Shown: one piece after another, positions 38,456 through 47,693 of the stretch
Layout: each line of letters starts with the position of its first letter
How positions within the stretch are numbered: the first letter of the stretch is position 1
Origin: JBIKLM01 sp044375105
Lineage (GTDB): Bacteria > Planctomycetota > UBA1135 > GCA-002686595
Length of the DNA: 64,000 bases
Reading direction: 5' to 3'
NCBI GenBank assembly: GCA_044375105.1
Contig: JBILNK010000002.1
Location: 3,806-67,805, forward strand
Program-made: the position numbers and the translations under genes
Notes under the pieces: model-generated
The model's input: the letters and a program-made list of their open reading frames with translations, nothing else
Database searches by the model: none
What the model was told of the DNA's origin: nothing

Positions 38456-40642
38456 TCAGCGGACGCGCACGGGCAGCAGCGCGGCAGCCAGCAGCGCGCC
38501 GATCCCCGCGGCCCACAGGGACCAGCTGCGGCCGCGGCTTAAGGCTTGCGCGCAGAGCGCCTCCTGGCGATCGAGTTCGGCGCAGCGCCGCGCGTAGCCG
38601 TCGAAACTCTCCTGCCAAGCGCCGAGGTTGGGCTCGCCCCGGGCATGGGCGGTTTCCAGTTCGCGACGCAGGCGCTCCAGGGCGCTGCGCGCATCGCTCG
38701 TCCGGGCGATCCACAGGGCCGCATTGGCGCCCCACCAGGCCAGCTCCAGCTGCTCGGGAGTGCCGCGGGGGGCCGGGGGCAGTCCGCGGATCGAGGCTTC
38801 CAGGGCCAGGTCATAGCGGCCCGCGCGGTGCCACAGGCGGGCTAGCTCGAGCTCGCGAGGGATCCCGGCGGGGGCCGCTTCGAACTGTTCGCGGGCGGCC
38901 TCCAGCTCGCCCGCCGCCAAGAGGCTGCGGCCCCGCTCCAGCGCCAGATCCTCTCCGCCCGCTTTGGCAAGGGGATCCTGTTCAGGGGGGACGCTTCGGC
39001 GCCCATCGGCGGCGCGCCGCAGCGCGCGCTGCTGCGCGCTGGCCAGGCCCGAGCGATCGTCGCTCGCCAGGACCCGCGGTTCGAACCAGGCGAGGCCTGC
39101 AAGCCCTCGGCTGGCGATCTCGGGTAGCAGTTCCGCTGGAGCGTTCAGGAAGGCGGGCGAGCGCGGGACCACCGGCTCCCGGCGGCGGCTCCCGAAGAGG
39201 ATCGCGTTGCGCGAATTCTTGACGGCGACGGCCAAGGTGCGCGCTTCGAGACCCGCCGCGGCGCTGGCGCCCAGGATGCCCAACACGGGGTCCTCGAGAT
39301 CGAAGGCCCCCACGTTGACCGCCAGGTGACCCTCGGCTTCGAGCAGCTCCCCCAGCAGCTGGAAGTGCTCGACCGTGCCGAGGTGCTCGGGCACCTCCAT
39401 CTGGTTCGCGTAGCAATCGAGCACGATCAGATCGAAGCGTGCGCCGCGACGGCGCAGGGCCTCCGCGGCTGCCCGGGCATCGAGGCCGGCGACGACCTCC
39501 AGGGCGCCGCCGGGGGCTGGCAGATCGAGGTGTTCGCGGGCCAGCTCGACCACCACCGGATCCAGTTCGACGCCGACCCCCGAAGGCCGCCAGCCGGGCG
39601 GCAACGCGCCTTGGAGCACGCGCCAGGCGCTGCCCGCTCCCAGGCCGAGCAGCAGCACGCGATAGTCCCGCGGCGCCGGATCGGCGCTGGCGCGCCACCA
39701 GGCGGGCAGGACGAAGTAGTTGTAATAAAAGCCCGGGGGCAGCAACCCGGGCTCGGGCGCCCACACGGACTGGAACGAATCGCTGTGTTCGTTCACGGCC
39801 AGATAGCGCAATCCGCTCTCTGCTTCGGCGAGCACCCGCACCTGGGCGTAAGGGGATTCGCGCTCGTCGATCAGCTCGAGCCCAGCGCGCAGGGCACGCC
39901 GCGGCGGCTCGGGCACGGCCCAGAGCAGCCCCAGCGGAATCAGCAGCAAAGCCCCTGGGGTCTTCAGGCCGCTGCTCCACAGGGCCCCGATGGCAAGCAG
40001 CAGCAGCACGCCCGCGGCTCCCACATGGGTGTTGGTCACGCCCAGATTGGGCAGCAGCCAGTAATGCGTGGCGAAGGTGCCCAGCAGGCTCCCGAGGGTC
40101 GAGGCCGCGAAAACCAGGCCGCCCGCCTGGCCCGCGTGGGCTCCCGTGCGCCGCGCCAGGGATTCGACCACCAGGGGCCCCAGGCTGCCGAGCAGCACGG
40201 CCGGCGGCAGGAAGCAGCACAGGGAGGTGGCCAGGCTGCCCCGCTCGAGCAGGCGCGCCGCATCCGCCAGGCTGAGCGCTTCGGGCAGCAACAGGCTGGA
40301 AAGGCGCTGCACCAGCCAGGGGAGCGCTGCGGTCAGGGCGCCCGCCAGCAGGAGCTGCAGGCCGAGCCGGCGGGCCGGCGCGGGACCCAGGGAGAGCCGG
40401 GCCCCCAGGGCGTAGCCGAGGGCCAGGCCGAGCAGCAGCACCCCGATCACGTGGGTCCAGACCGAGAGGGCCGTGCCGAAGTAGGGCGCCAGCAGGCGCA
40501 CCGCCGACAGCTCGACTACCATGGTGACCGCGCCGCCCACCAGGGCGAGCAGCAGCCAGCACCAGGCCCAGCCGAAGCGCACTGGCCGAGCCCCCGCGGA
40601 GTCCTGGCCGCCCCGGGAGTCTCCCGTCGATCGAGGGCTCAT
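38456..40642 (-). CDS. Membrane spermidine-synthase-like protein fused to TPR
   Basis: 728 residues from ATG 40642 (a further 12 residues from 40678 are possible). The N-terminal third is polytopic: VGGAVTMVVELSAVRLLAPY, VWTHVIGVLLLGLALGYALG, SLGPLVVESLARR and LLLIPLGLLWAV mark about seven membrane helices. A Rossmann-type domain follows with LRYLAVNEHSDSFQSVW, VLLLGLGAGSAWR, GVELDPVVVELA and FDLIVLDCYANQMEVPEHLG, matching the SpeE family of SAM/decarboxylated-SAM enzymes. The last 230 residues are helical, TPR-like, and end in a membrane helix. Such fusions occur in the SpeE family; true aminopropyltransferase activity is not proven, because the substrate residues are hard to judge. Confidence 0.85.
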   Translation of the reverse strand: MSPRSTGDSRGGQDSAGARPVRFGWAWCWLLLALVGGAVTMVVELSAVRLLAPYFGTALSVWTHVIGVLLLGLALGYALGARLSLGPAPARRLGLQLLLAGALTAALPWLVQRLSSLLLPEALSLADAARLLERGSLATSLCCFLPPAVLLGSLGPLVVESLARRTGAHAGQAGGLVFAASTLGSLLGTFATHYWLLPNLGVTNTHVGAAGVLLLLAIGALWSSGLKTPGALLLIPLGLLWAVPEPPRRALRAGLELIDERESPYAQVRVLAEAESGLRYLAVNEHSDSFQSVWAPEPGLLPPGFYYNYFVLPAWWRASADPAPRDYRVLLLGLGAGSAWRVLQGALPPGWRPSGVGVELDPVVVELAREHLDLPAPGGALEVVAGLDARAAAEALRRRGARFDLIVLDCYANQMEVPEHLGTVEHFQLLGELLEAEGHLAVNVGAFDLEDPVLGILGASAAAGLEARTLAVAVKNSRNAILFGSRRREPVVPRSPAFLNAPAELLPEIASRGLAGLAWFEPRVLASDDRSGLASAQQRALRRAADGRRSVPPEQDPLAKAGGEDLALERGRSLLAAGELEAAREQFEAAPAGIPRELELARLWHRAGRYDLALEASIRGLPPAPRGTPEQLELAWWGANAALWIARTSDARSALERLRRELETAHARGEPNLGAWQESFDGYARRCAELDRQEALCAQALSRGRSWSLWAAGIGALLAAALLPVRVR

Positions 40643-40727
40643 CGGGCCAGGCCCGCCCCCGCCCTCGGCACGCGCCAATCGCCCCGCTGGCCCCGGGCCC
40701 AGCCCGGGGCACGCTCGCTGAGCGAGC

Positions 40728-42113
40728 TCACTCGCTGGCCTTGGCGGGCGCCGTGAACTCCATGCGCCAGCTGGCCGTGTAGGCCCGGCCCCGGTCGCCC
40801 ACGAGCGCCGCCCGGTCGAGCATGGCGCGCAAATTCGGGGCGAACTTGCTCTCCTGCTCCGTGCCGTTGATCACCACCCGCACCGGCTTCGACAGATCGA
40901 GCAGCCGATCGTTGAGCATCAGACGCACGTGCGAGAAGCCTTCGCCGGTGATGCGCACCAGGTTGTTGCTGCGGTCGATCTCGGCGCTGAGCTGGGACTT
41001 GCCGTCGACGGCGAAGCCTTCCACGTTGAGCCAGTAGGCATCCATGGCCTCCGGTTTGCCCGGGCTGAAGCGCACCCGCGTGGGGTGCGCCGTGCGGCGC
41101 TGTTGCTGGGCCCAGGCCCAGATGCCAGGCAGCTGCGGATCGGCGATCACGGTGACGGTCTTGTCGCCCAGCTCGCGCGCTTGCGCCTCGAATTGGCTGG
41201 CGTTGCCGCCCGCTCCGGCGAACAGGACCGCCAGATTGCTGAAATTGGTCGCCGGGGTGTTGCCCAGGTCCCCCGCCCGCGCGATCGCCGCGCCGAAGAC
41301 GTGCGGGTACAGCGAAGCGATTTCGATCGCCGTCTGGGCGCCGCGGGCATGGCCCGCGATCAGCACGCGGTTGGGATCGATGCTGTAGGCGCGCGAAACC
41401 TGTCGGATCACCTGCATGGCGCTGGCCACGCCACCCGCTTGCCCGCGCGAGCCGATCGCGCCCCAGTCCGCGACATTCCCGGGCATGCCCACCACCGCCA
41501 CGATGGCCTGCTCCAGCATGCCGGGCTCGGTCCATTGCTCGCGCAGGGCCACCTCGGGAGCCTTGCCCTGCTCCGGGATCACCAGCAGCAGCGGATAGGG
41601 GCCGTTCTTGACCCGATAGGACTTGGGCGCGTGCACCGCGTAGCGGATCGTGTCGCCCCAGGCTCCGGTGAAGGAGTTGAGCGCGATCTTGCCCTTTTCG
41701 ACGTTGTCCGAGCGTTCGTCGGCCGCGATCATGGCGCGCTCGAGATCGGCGATCAGCTCGACGGCCCGGCGGCCCTTGAGCTTCTTTTCGATCGCTTCCG
41801 TGACCTTCTCGATCTCGTCCAGGGCCTCCAGGGTGCCCTCGCGTTTCTGGGCGGCCTGGAAGTAGCCCTGGAAGGCCTTGGTCAACTTCTTGAGTTCCCC
41901 GTCCGCCAGGACAGGCTTGAAGGCGTCCTCGGCCGCCGCCTCGGGGGCCTTGGGCGCCTCCCCCGCGGGCGCCGGTTCCTGGGGCGTGGGCTCCTGCGGG
42001 CTGCCGTCTTGGGCCTGGGCCGGGGACCCGAACCAAAGCGGGCAAAGCAGGGCTGCGATCAGGGCCGAAAGCTGCGGAAGTCTGGCCATGGGGCGGGTCC
42101 TGGGCATGGACAT
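40728..42113 (-). CDS. Exported alpha/beta-hydrolase-fold protein lacking nucleophile serine
   Basis: About 460 residues; starts at ATG 42113, 42107 or 42089 all keep the signal peptide ARLPQLSALIAALLCPLWFGSPAQAQ. A Pro/Ala-rich spacer and a charged helical region are followed (from about residue 150) by an esterase-like domain: PLLLVIPEQGKAPEVAL, then RVLIAGHARGAQTAIEIA, where the nucleophile elbow GxSxG reads GHARG. The serine of a serine hydrolase is therefore alanine. A late domain with DAYWLNVEGF and RSNNLVRITGEGFSHVRLML looks beta-rich. A binding rather than catalytic role is inferred. The PHB-depolymerase/esterase D family gives the nearest resemblance. Confidence 0.8.
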   Translation of the reverse strand: MSMPRTRPMARLPQLSALIAALLCPLWFGSPAQAQDGSPQEPTPQEPAPAGEAPKAPEAAAEDAFKPVLADGELKKLTKAFQGYFQAAQKREGTLEALDEIEKVTEAIEKKLKGRRAVELIADLERAMIAADERSDNVEKGKIALNSFTGAWGDTIRYAVHAPKSYRVKNGPYPLLLVIPEQGKAPEVALREQWTEPGMLEQAIVAVVGMPGNVADWGAIGSRGQAGGVASAMQVIRQVSRAYSIDPNRVLIAGHARGAQTAIEIASLYPHVFGAAIARAGDLGNTPATNFSNLAVLFAGAGGNASQFEAQARELGDKTVTVIADPQLPGIWAWAQQQRRTAHPTRVRFSPGKPEAMDAYWLNVEGFAVDGKSQLSAEIDRSNNLVRITGEGFSHVRLMLNDRLLDLSKPVRVVINGTEQESKFAPNLRAMLDRAALVGDRGRAYTASWRMEFTAPAKASE

Positions 42114-42465
42114 GGGCGGCGAAACGGCGGGTTCGAGGGAGCCGGGAGCGGACCGGGAGAGGATACGGAGCGGCCCCGGGGACCCATAGGGCGGGCCGCG
42201 CCCAAAGCAACCGCTCCCCGGGCGAGCGAACCGGCGCCCCGAGCGCCCGGGGGCTTGTCGGGACCGCCACATCCCTGGGTCGGCAGCCCTCAAAAGCGGC
42301 CCCCGGCGCTCTGATCGCGCGGGGCGCGAGGCGCCCCGCGGTGCAGAGCTGCTGAGACCCAAAAGGCCGGCCCCGCTCGCCAGCGAGCCGGGGCCCGCAG
42401 CTCGCTGCTCCCCTGCCCGGCACGTCCGCTCTGGCCCGGGTCCTATGGCCCGGTCCGCGACGGGA
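42114..42465. other. Spacer with GC hairpins
   Basis: 352 bp with no gene. It contains a strong hairpin at 42318-42340 and a smaller one (GCTCGC-CA-GCGAGC) near 42378-42391, both downstream of the TPR gene that is read on the minus strand. Confidence 0.5.
42318..42340. terminator. GC-rich hairpin after the purM-TPR pair
   Basis: CGCGGGGCGC, loop GAG, GCGCCCCGCG: 10-bp perfect stem about 125 bp beyond the stop of the minus-strand TPR gene. No T tract. Confidence 0.45.
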
Positions 42466-43110
42466 TCAGCCGCCGCCGGTCCCCGCGCCCGCCGGCTCCG
42501 GACCCAAGAGGCACAGGGCCCAGCCGGCCAAGCTCCAAGGCGGGGGCGGGTCCCGATCCACCCCCTGGCGGAACAGGGCCAGGGCCGCCTCCCGCTGGCC
42601 TTGCTGGAGGCGCAGCCGAGCCAGGGAGAGCCCGGCGTTTTCGGATCCCAGCCGCAGGGCCCGCGCCAGGGCGCTGCCGGCCGAGGCGCTTCGGCCGCGG
42701 GCGAGTTCGAGCAGTCCGAGTTGATTCCAGAGCTCCGCGGGCGCCTCCGACAGGCGCAGCTGCTGCAGGAGCACGCCCTCGGCGGCGTCCAGCCGTCCCA
42801 GGCGGATTTCGGTCAGCGACAGATCCAGGGCGCTCCAGTCGGCGCGCACCGCGCCGTGCAGGGCCAGCTGCAGCGGATAGGCCGCCGGGTAGCGCCCCGC
42901 GGCGATGTGTTCCCGGGCGCGGTCGAAGGCCGTCTGCTGGATCGACAAGGCCGGCGCTTGGCCACGGGACTGGGCCGCGGTCAGGGCCTCGACCAGCTCC
43001 GCATCCGCGCTCGAGCCTTCCTGGGGCGCGGAACCCACCGGCTGGAAGAGCAGCGCCAGGAGCCCGAGCCCCAGGCAGGCGCTGCAGGCCCCGCGCGCCC
43101 GGGCCTTCAT
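42466..43110 (-). CDS. Exported TPR protein translationally coupled to purM
   Basis: 214 residues from ATG 43110. Signal peptide MKARARGACSACLGLGLLALLFQPVGSA, then helical pairs with TPR spacing (AELWNQLGLLELARGRSASAG, NAGLSLARLRLQQGQREAAL). The ATG overlaps the purM stop in an ATGA junction (43107-43110), so its translation is probably coupled to purM. No functional link between the two is obvious. It ends in a Gly/Pro tail. Confidence 0.75.
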   Translation of the reverse strand: MKARARGACSACLGLGLLALLFQPVGSAPQEGSSADAELVEALTAAQSRGQAPALSIQQTAFDRAREHIAAGRYPAAYPLQLALHGAVRADWSALDLSLTEIRLGRLDAAEGVLLQQLRLSEAPAELWNQLGLLELARGRSASAGSALARALRLGSENAGLSLARLRLQQGQREAALALFRQGVDRDPPPPWSLAGWALCLLGPEPAGAGTGGG

Positions 43111-44147
43111 GCGCTGTAGCGCACCAGGCCGGTCCCCGGGCGCACCTCGCCGATCTCGAAAGCCTGCTCGCCCGAGGCCGCCAGGTGGCGCAGGCACGCG
43201 GCGACCTCAGAGGGCTCCACCAGCAGGACCGCGCCGACGCCCATGTTGAAGGCCCGGAAGGCCTCGTCGCGCTCGACGGCGCCGTCGCGCGTCAGGAGCT
43301 CGAACAGCCCAGGCAGCTTCCAGGCCGTGCGATCGATGATCGCATCGGTCTGGCCCAGCACCCGATTGACGTTGCCGGGCAATCCGCCCCCGGTGATGTG
43401 CGCCCAAGCGGCCAGTCGCCGCTCGACGATCAGGGGGCGCAGGGCCTTCAAGTAGCAGCGGTGCGGGGCCAGCAGCGCCTCCTGGACCGTGCGCCCGCCG
43501 AGCTCGGCGGGCCGGTCGGACAGAGAGAGTCCGAAGCGCTCGAAGATCAGCTTGCGCGCCAGGGAATAGCCATTGGTGTGCAGGCCGTCGGAAGCCAGGC
43601 CGATCAGGCGCTGTCCCGCCCGCACTCGGGAGCCGTCCAGGATGTTCTCCCGCTCCACGGCTCCGACGATGGTCCCCACCAGGTCGAAATCGCCGTCGTG
43701 GTACGTGCCCGGCATCTCGGCGGTCTCGCCGCCGATCAGCGCGAGACCATGGTCCTTGCAGGCCTTGGCGCAGCCTTCGATCAGACCGGCGACGATGCGC
43801 GGGTCGAGCTGCCCGATGCCCACGTAATCCAGGAAGAACAGGGGGTAGGCGCCCTGGCAGAGGATGTCGTTGATGCAGTGCTGGACCAGGTCGCGGCCGA
43901 CCGTGTCGTAGATGCGCGCGCGCTTGGCGACATCGAGCTTGGTTCCCACGCCGTCGGTGGAGGCCACCAGCACCGTGTCGCCGGCGCCCACCTTGGCCGG
44001 GTCGAACAGCCCGCCGAACAGGCCCACGTCGGCCATCACGCCCGGGGTGAAACTGGCGCGGATGGCCTGCTTGGCCCGGCGCAAGGCGTCTTCCTTGGCG
44101 TCGATGTCGACGCCCGCGTCGCGGTAGCTGATCGGGGATTGGGTCAT
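43107..44147 (-). CDS. purM: Phosphoribosylformylglycinamidine cyclo-ligase
   Basis: AIR synthetase, fifth step of purine synthesis. 346 residues from ATG 44147 (MTQSPISYRDAGVDIDAKED). Motifs: VLVASTDGVGTKLDVA, the CINDILCQGAYPLFFLDYVG block, IGGETAEMPGTY, GLASDGLHTNGYSLARK and AHITGGGLPGNVNRVL. Length is typical. Divergent from dxr; followed by the overlapping TPR gene. Confidence 0.97.
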   Translation of the reverse strand: MTQSPISYRDAGVDIDAKEDALRRAKQAIRASFTPGVMADVGLFGGLFDPAKVGAGDTVLVASTDGVGTKLDVAKRARIYDTVGRDLVQHCINDILCQGAYPLFFLDYVGIGQLDPRIVAGLIEGCAKACKDHGLALIGGETAEMPGTYHDGDFDLVGTIVGAVERENILDGSRVRAGQRLIGLASDGLHTNGYSLARKLIFERFGLSLSDRPAELGGRTVQEALLAPHRCYLKALRPLIVERRLAAWAHITGGGLPGNVNRVLGQTDAIIDRTAWKLPGLFELLTRDGAVERDEAFRAFNMGVGAVLLVEPSEVAACLRHLAASGEQAFEIGEVRPGTGLVRYSA

Positions 44148-44333
44148 GCGGCGAGGATCCTTCGGGCCGGCGGCCCCTGGGGCGCGGCGGCGCGGGCCCG
44201 CGAGCGCCCATCCTGGCGTCGAGGGCCGCGGAAAGGAAGGGCTGGCGCAGGGCTCGCCGACGGGCTCTGGCTCTGACGGCCGGCGGCCTCCGTCGCTACA
44301 GTCTGGCCGGGCGCCGCGCCCTGCCCCCCCGCG

Positions 44334-45512
44334 ATGAAAAACCTGCTGATCCTCGGCAGCACCGGCTCGATCGGCACTCAGACCCTCGATCTGGTGCGCG
44401 AGAGCGGCGGCCGACTGCGCTTGGTCGGCCTGGCTGCTCTGCGCCAGGGGGATGCGCTGCTGACCCAGGTGCAGGAATTCCGGCCGGCCTTCGTGGCCCT
44501 GGCGGATCCCGCCGCAGCGCAACGGCTGCGGCCGGCCCTGCCCCCGGGTACGACCCTGTTCTTTGGTCCCGAGGCGACCCTCGAGCTGATCGCCGCCGCG
44601 GATTTCGAGCTGTGTGTGCACGGCATGGTCGGCGCCGCGGGCCTCGCTCCCTCGCAAGCGGTGCTGGCCAAGGGCGCCGACCTGGCCCTGGCCAACAAGG
44701 AGTCGTTGGTGCTGGCCGGCGACGAACTGATCGAGCTCGCCCGGCGCACGGGTGCCCGCCTGCTGCCCGTCGACAGCGAGCACGCGGCCCTGTTCCAGTG
44801 CCTGGGCGGTCTGGACGCCCGCGGGGTCCGGCGTCTGATCCTGACCGCCTCCGGAGGCCCGCTGCGCGATCGCAACCCGGACGAGCTCGGGGCCGTGACC
44901 CCCGCAGAGGCCCTGGCGCACCCCAACTGGAGCATGGGTCCGCGCATCACGATCGGTTCGGCCACGCTGATGAACAAGGCGCTCGAGGTGATCGAGGCGC
45001 ACCACTTGTTCGGCGTCGCTGCCGAGCAGATCGAAGTGGTCATCCACCGGCAATCGGTGGTGCATTCCCTGGTGGAGTTCGTGGACGGCTCGGTGCTGGC
45101 CCAGATGGGCCCGCCGGACATGCGCCTGCCGATCCACGCGGCGCTCTACCATCCCGAGCGCGTGCCCAACCGCTTGCGCGGCTTCGACCTGGCTCTGTTC
45201 CGCGAGCTGACCTTCGAAGCGCCCGATCCGCGCCGTTTCCCGGCCCTCGAGCTCGGCTATCGCTGCGTGCGCGAGGGCGGCGACGCGGGCGCGGTGCTGA
45301 ACGCCGCCGACGAGGTCGCCGTGGCTGCGTTCCTCGAGGGGCGCTTGCCGTTCCCGGAGATCGCGCGCATCGATCGGCTGGTGCTCGAGCGTCCGCGGCC
45401 CGCGCCTGGCCCGGGGATCGCCGCCCGCCTGGCAAGCGACGCCGCCGCCCGCCGGATCGCGGGCGAGCTGGTGCTCGAGCGGGGCCGCGCCTCGGCCCCC
45501 TCGCGGGGCTGA
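44334..45512 (+). CDS. dxr: 1-deoxy-D-xylulose-5-phosphate reductoisomerase
   Basis: Second enzyme of the MEP isoprenoid pathway (DXP to MEP, NADPH-dependent). 392 residues. GSTGSIG (8-14) binds NADPH; ALANKESLVLAG, LPVDSEHAALFQCL, LTASGGPLRD, HPNWSMGPRITIGSATLMNK and RQSVVHSLVEF follow in family order. Length normal. The RseP-type protease comes next, as in the common dxr-rseP order. TACAGT at 44296-44301 may be its -10 box. Confidence 0.97.
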   Translation: MKNLLILGSTGSIGTQTLDLVRESGGRLRLVGLAALRQGDALLTQVQEFRPAFVALADPAAAQRLRPALPPGTTLFFGPEATLELIAAADFELCVHGMVGAAGLAPSQAVLAKGADLALANKESLVLAGDELIELARRTGARLLPVDSEHAALFQCLGGLDARGVRRLILTASGGPLRDRNPDELGAVTPAEALAHPNWSMGPRITIGSATLMNKALEVIEAHHLFGVAAEQIEVVIHRQSVVHSLVEFVDGSVLAQMGPPDMRLPIHAALYHPERVPNRLRGFDLALFRELTFEAPDPRRFPALELGYRCVREGGDAGAVLNAADEVAVAAFLEGRLPFPEIARIDRLVLERPRPAPGPGIAARLASDAAARRIAGELVLERGRASAPSRG

Positions 45513-45823
45513 CGGCCGGCCGCGGCGCGCACGCTGCGACGTCGTCTGAGGATGGACCCGAGCCGGCGCCTCCCCGACCCGCCACCCCATGGTCCGGGGC
45601 TCGCGGCGGGCTCGGGAGCGGGGCACCGCCGCCAGGGCGTGGGGCTCGCGCCCCCGGCTTCCCCTCGGCGTCGCCAGCGAGCCCGGCCGCGCTCGCTGCG
45701 TTGCCCTCCCCCCCTGAGGGCCTCTCGAATTCACAGGGCTCCCTGGACGATAGGACCGGGCTTCGGCCTCGCCCCGGCCCCCGGGCGCGCCTACCCTGCT
45801 GCACCGCCCCGCCGCGACGCCCC
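45513..45823. other. Spacer dxr-rseP
   Basis: 311 bp; in many genomes these genes abut. CTACCCTGC near 45791-45799, 25 bp before the start codon, resembles the -10 box of rpmF. Nothing else seen. Confidence 0.4.
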
Positions 45824-47665
45824 ATGCCCGACCTTCTGCCCACCCTCCAGACCATCCTCGGCATCGGCCTCGTGATCTTCGTGCACGAGCTGGGCCACTT
45901 CCTGGCGGCCCGCTGGTGTGGTGTGCGGGTGCTGACCTTCAGCCTGGGCTTCGGACCGGCGCTGGTCTCTTGGCGCCGCGGCGGGACGCAGTACCAGATC
46001 GCCGCGGTGCCCCTGGGGGGCTTCGTGCAGATGGCCGGCGAGGGCCAGCCGCCCGCGGACCGAAGCGAGCTGCCCGCGGACCATCTGCAGGCCAAGAGCG
46101 TCGGCCAGCGGTTCTTGATCTACTCCGGCGGGGTGCTGATGAACCTGGCCTTCGGCCTGGTGGTGTTTCCCCTGGTGTTCCTGAACGGGGTGCGGTTCCT
46201 CGAGCCGCGGCTCGGCTCGCCGGTGCCCGGGGGACCGGCCTGGGCCGCCGAATTGCCCGCGGGAGCCACGGTGCTCGAGGCCAACGGCGAGCGCGTGATC
46301 GAGTTCTCGCAGATCGAGCTCAGCGCCGCCCTGGGGGGCGGCCGGCCGGTCGATTTGCTCTGGCGCCCGCCCGAGGGCGGCGAGCCGCGCCTGTCGCGCC
46401 TCGAGCCGGTCAAGAACCTCTCGGCGGGCTTCTTCAGCCTGGGCGTGCGCCCGGGCCTCGATCCGACCGGCAAGCTGTTCGTGTTTCCCGGCTCTCCGGC
46501 GGAGGCGGCTGGGCTGCGCACGGGCGAGCGATTGCTCGAGCTGGTCTCGATCGGCGAGCGCGCGCCCCTGGCGCGGCCCCTGGACCAGCAGCTGCGCAGC
46601 GCCCTCGACAGCCGCGAGCCGATCGAGCTGTTGGTCGGGGGCGAAGGCGGCGAGCCCCGGCGCGTGCGCATCGAGCCGCGCTTCGAGAGCGCCGGCCCGC
46701 GCCGCATCCTGGGCGTCGGCGGCACCCAGCACACCATCGGGGCCCTGCGCGATCTGGCACTGATCCGGCGCCTCGATCTGCGCGTCGGCGATCGAATCCT
46801 GGCCGTCGATGGCCGTCCCGTGCACGTGGCCCAGGACTTCGCGCTGGCTCTGGAACAGGGCGCCACGGCGGGGCCCCTCGAGCTGCGGGTCGAGCGCGAG
46901 GGTTCCCCGCTCGAGCTGGGCGTGCCCGAGGCCAGCGCCCAGGAGCGCCGCGAGCTCTCCCTGGCGGTGTCCCTCGAGCAGGACCCGAGCCAAGCCCGGG
47001 TGGTGCCGACGCCGGGCGGGGCCGGCGCCCTGGCCGGGCTGTTGGCCGGCGATCGCATCGTGGCCCTGGACGGCAAGCGCGTCGAGAGCTGGGCCGATCT
47101 GCAGGCCCAGGTCGAAGCGCGCGCGGAGCGCGGCGGCCCCCTGGCGGTCGAGGTCGAACGCCCCGGCGCGGCCGAACCGCTGCGCTTCGCGATCGAGCCC
47201 GCGCCCCTGCCGCCGCAGCCGTTCTACGGATTCGCCGTGGCCGAGGCCGAATACACTTTTGAGGCCAGCGGCGTCCTCGACTCCCTGGCCGTCGGGCTCA
47301 ATTCGACCTGGAAGGCCCTGCGCGATGTGTGGCTGACGCTCAAGGGCATGCTGCTCGCCGACGTCTCCAGCAAGAACCTCGGCAGCATCATCATGATCGG
47401 GCAGGTGTCCTACTCGTTCAGCGAGCAGGGCTGGGCCAACCTGTTCTACTTCCTATGTCTGCTGAGCATGAACCTGGCGCTGATCAACGTGCTGCCGGTT
47501 CCGCTGCTCGACGGCGGGCATCTGCTGTTCCTGCTGCTCGAGAAGCTGCGCGGTCGGCCGCTGCCGGAGCGCATCGTGGGCTACGGCCAGATGGTCGGCT
47601 TGGTGCTCTTGGTCGGGCTGATGGTCTACGCCACCTACAACGACATCCTGCGGCTCCTGCAGTGA
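45824..47665 (+). CDS. rseP: RseP-type site-2 zinc metalloprotease with extra PDZ modules
   Basis: Intramembrane protease of the RseP/S2P family, which cleaves anti-sigma factors and signal peptides within the membrane. 613 residues, clearly longer than the usual 420-460. The active site is H21-E22-x-x-H25 (FVHELGHFLAAR) in the first membrane helix, and the third ligand lies in LPVPLLDGG (Asp563). Between them are about 450 periplasmic residues that read as three to four PDZ-like units (GSPAEAAGLRTGERLLEL, LRVGDRILAVDGRPV, AGLLAGDRIVALDGKRVESW). It might act on the membrane partner of the ECF sigma at 56258, which is inference. Confidence 0.93.
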   Translation: MPDLLPTLQTILGIGLVIFVHELGHFLAARWCGVRVLTFSLGFGPALVSWRRGGTQYQIAAVPLGGFVQMAGEGQPPADRSELPADHLQAKSVGQRFLIYSGGVLMNLAFGLVVFPLVFLNGVRFLEPRLGSPVPGGPAWAAELPAGATVLEANGERVIEFSQIELSAALGGGRPVDLLWRPPEGGEPRLSRLEPVKNLSAGFFSLGVRPGLDPTGKLFVFPGSPAEAAGLRTGERLLELVSIGERAPLARPLDQQLRSALDSREPIELLVGGEGGEPRRVRIEPRFESAGPRRILGVGGTQHTIGALRDLALIRRLDLRVGDRILAVDGRPVHVAQDFALALEQGATAGPLELRVEREGSPLELGVPEASAQERRELSLAVSLEQDPSQARVVPTPGGAGALAGLLAGDRIVALDGKRVESWADLQAQVEARAERGGPLAVEVERPGAAEPLRFAIEPAPLPPQPFYGFAVAEAEYTFEASGVLDSLAVGLNSTWKALRDVWLTLKGMLLADVSSKNLGSIIMIGQVSYSFSEQGWANLFYFLCLLSMNLALINVLPVPLLDGGHLLFLLLEKLRGRPLPERIVGYGQMVGLVLLVGLMVYATYNDILRLLQ

Positions 47666-47693
47666 GCCAGAGGGCGTCGTCCGCCGTCCGCCC

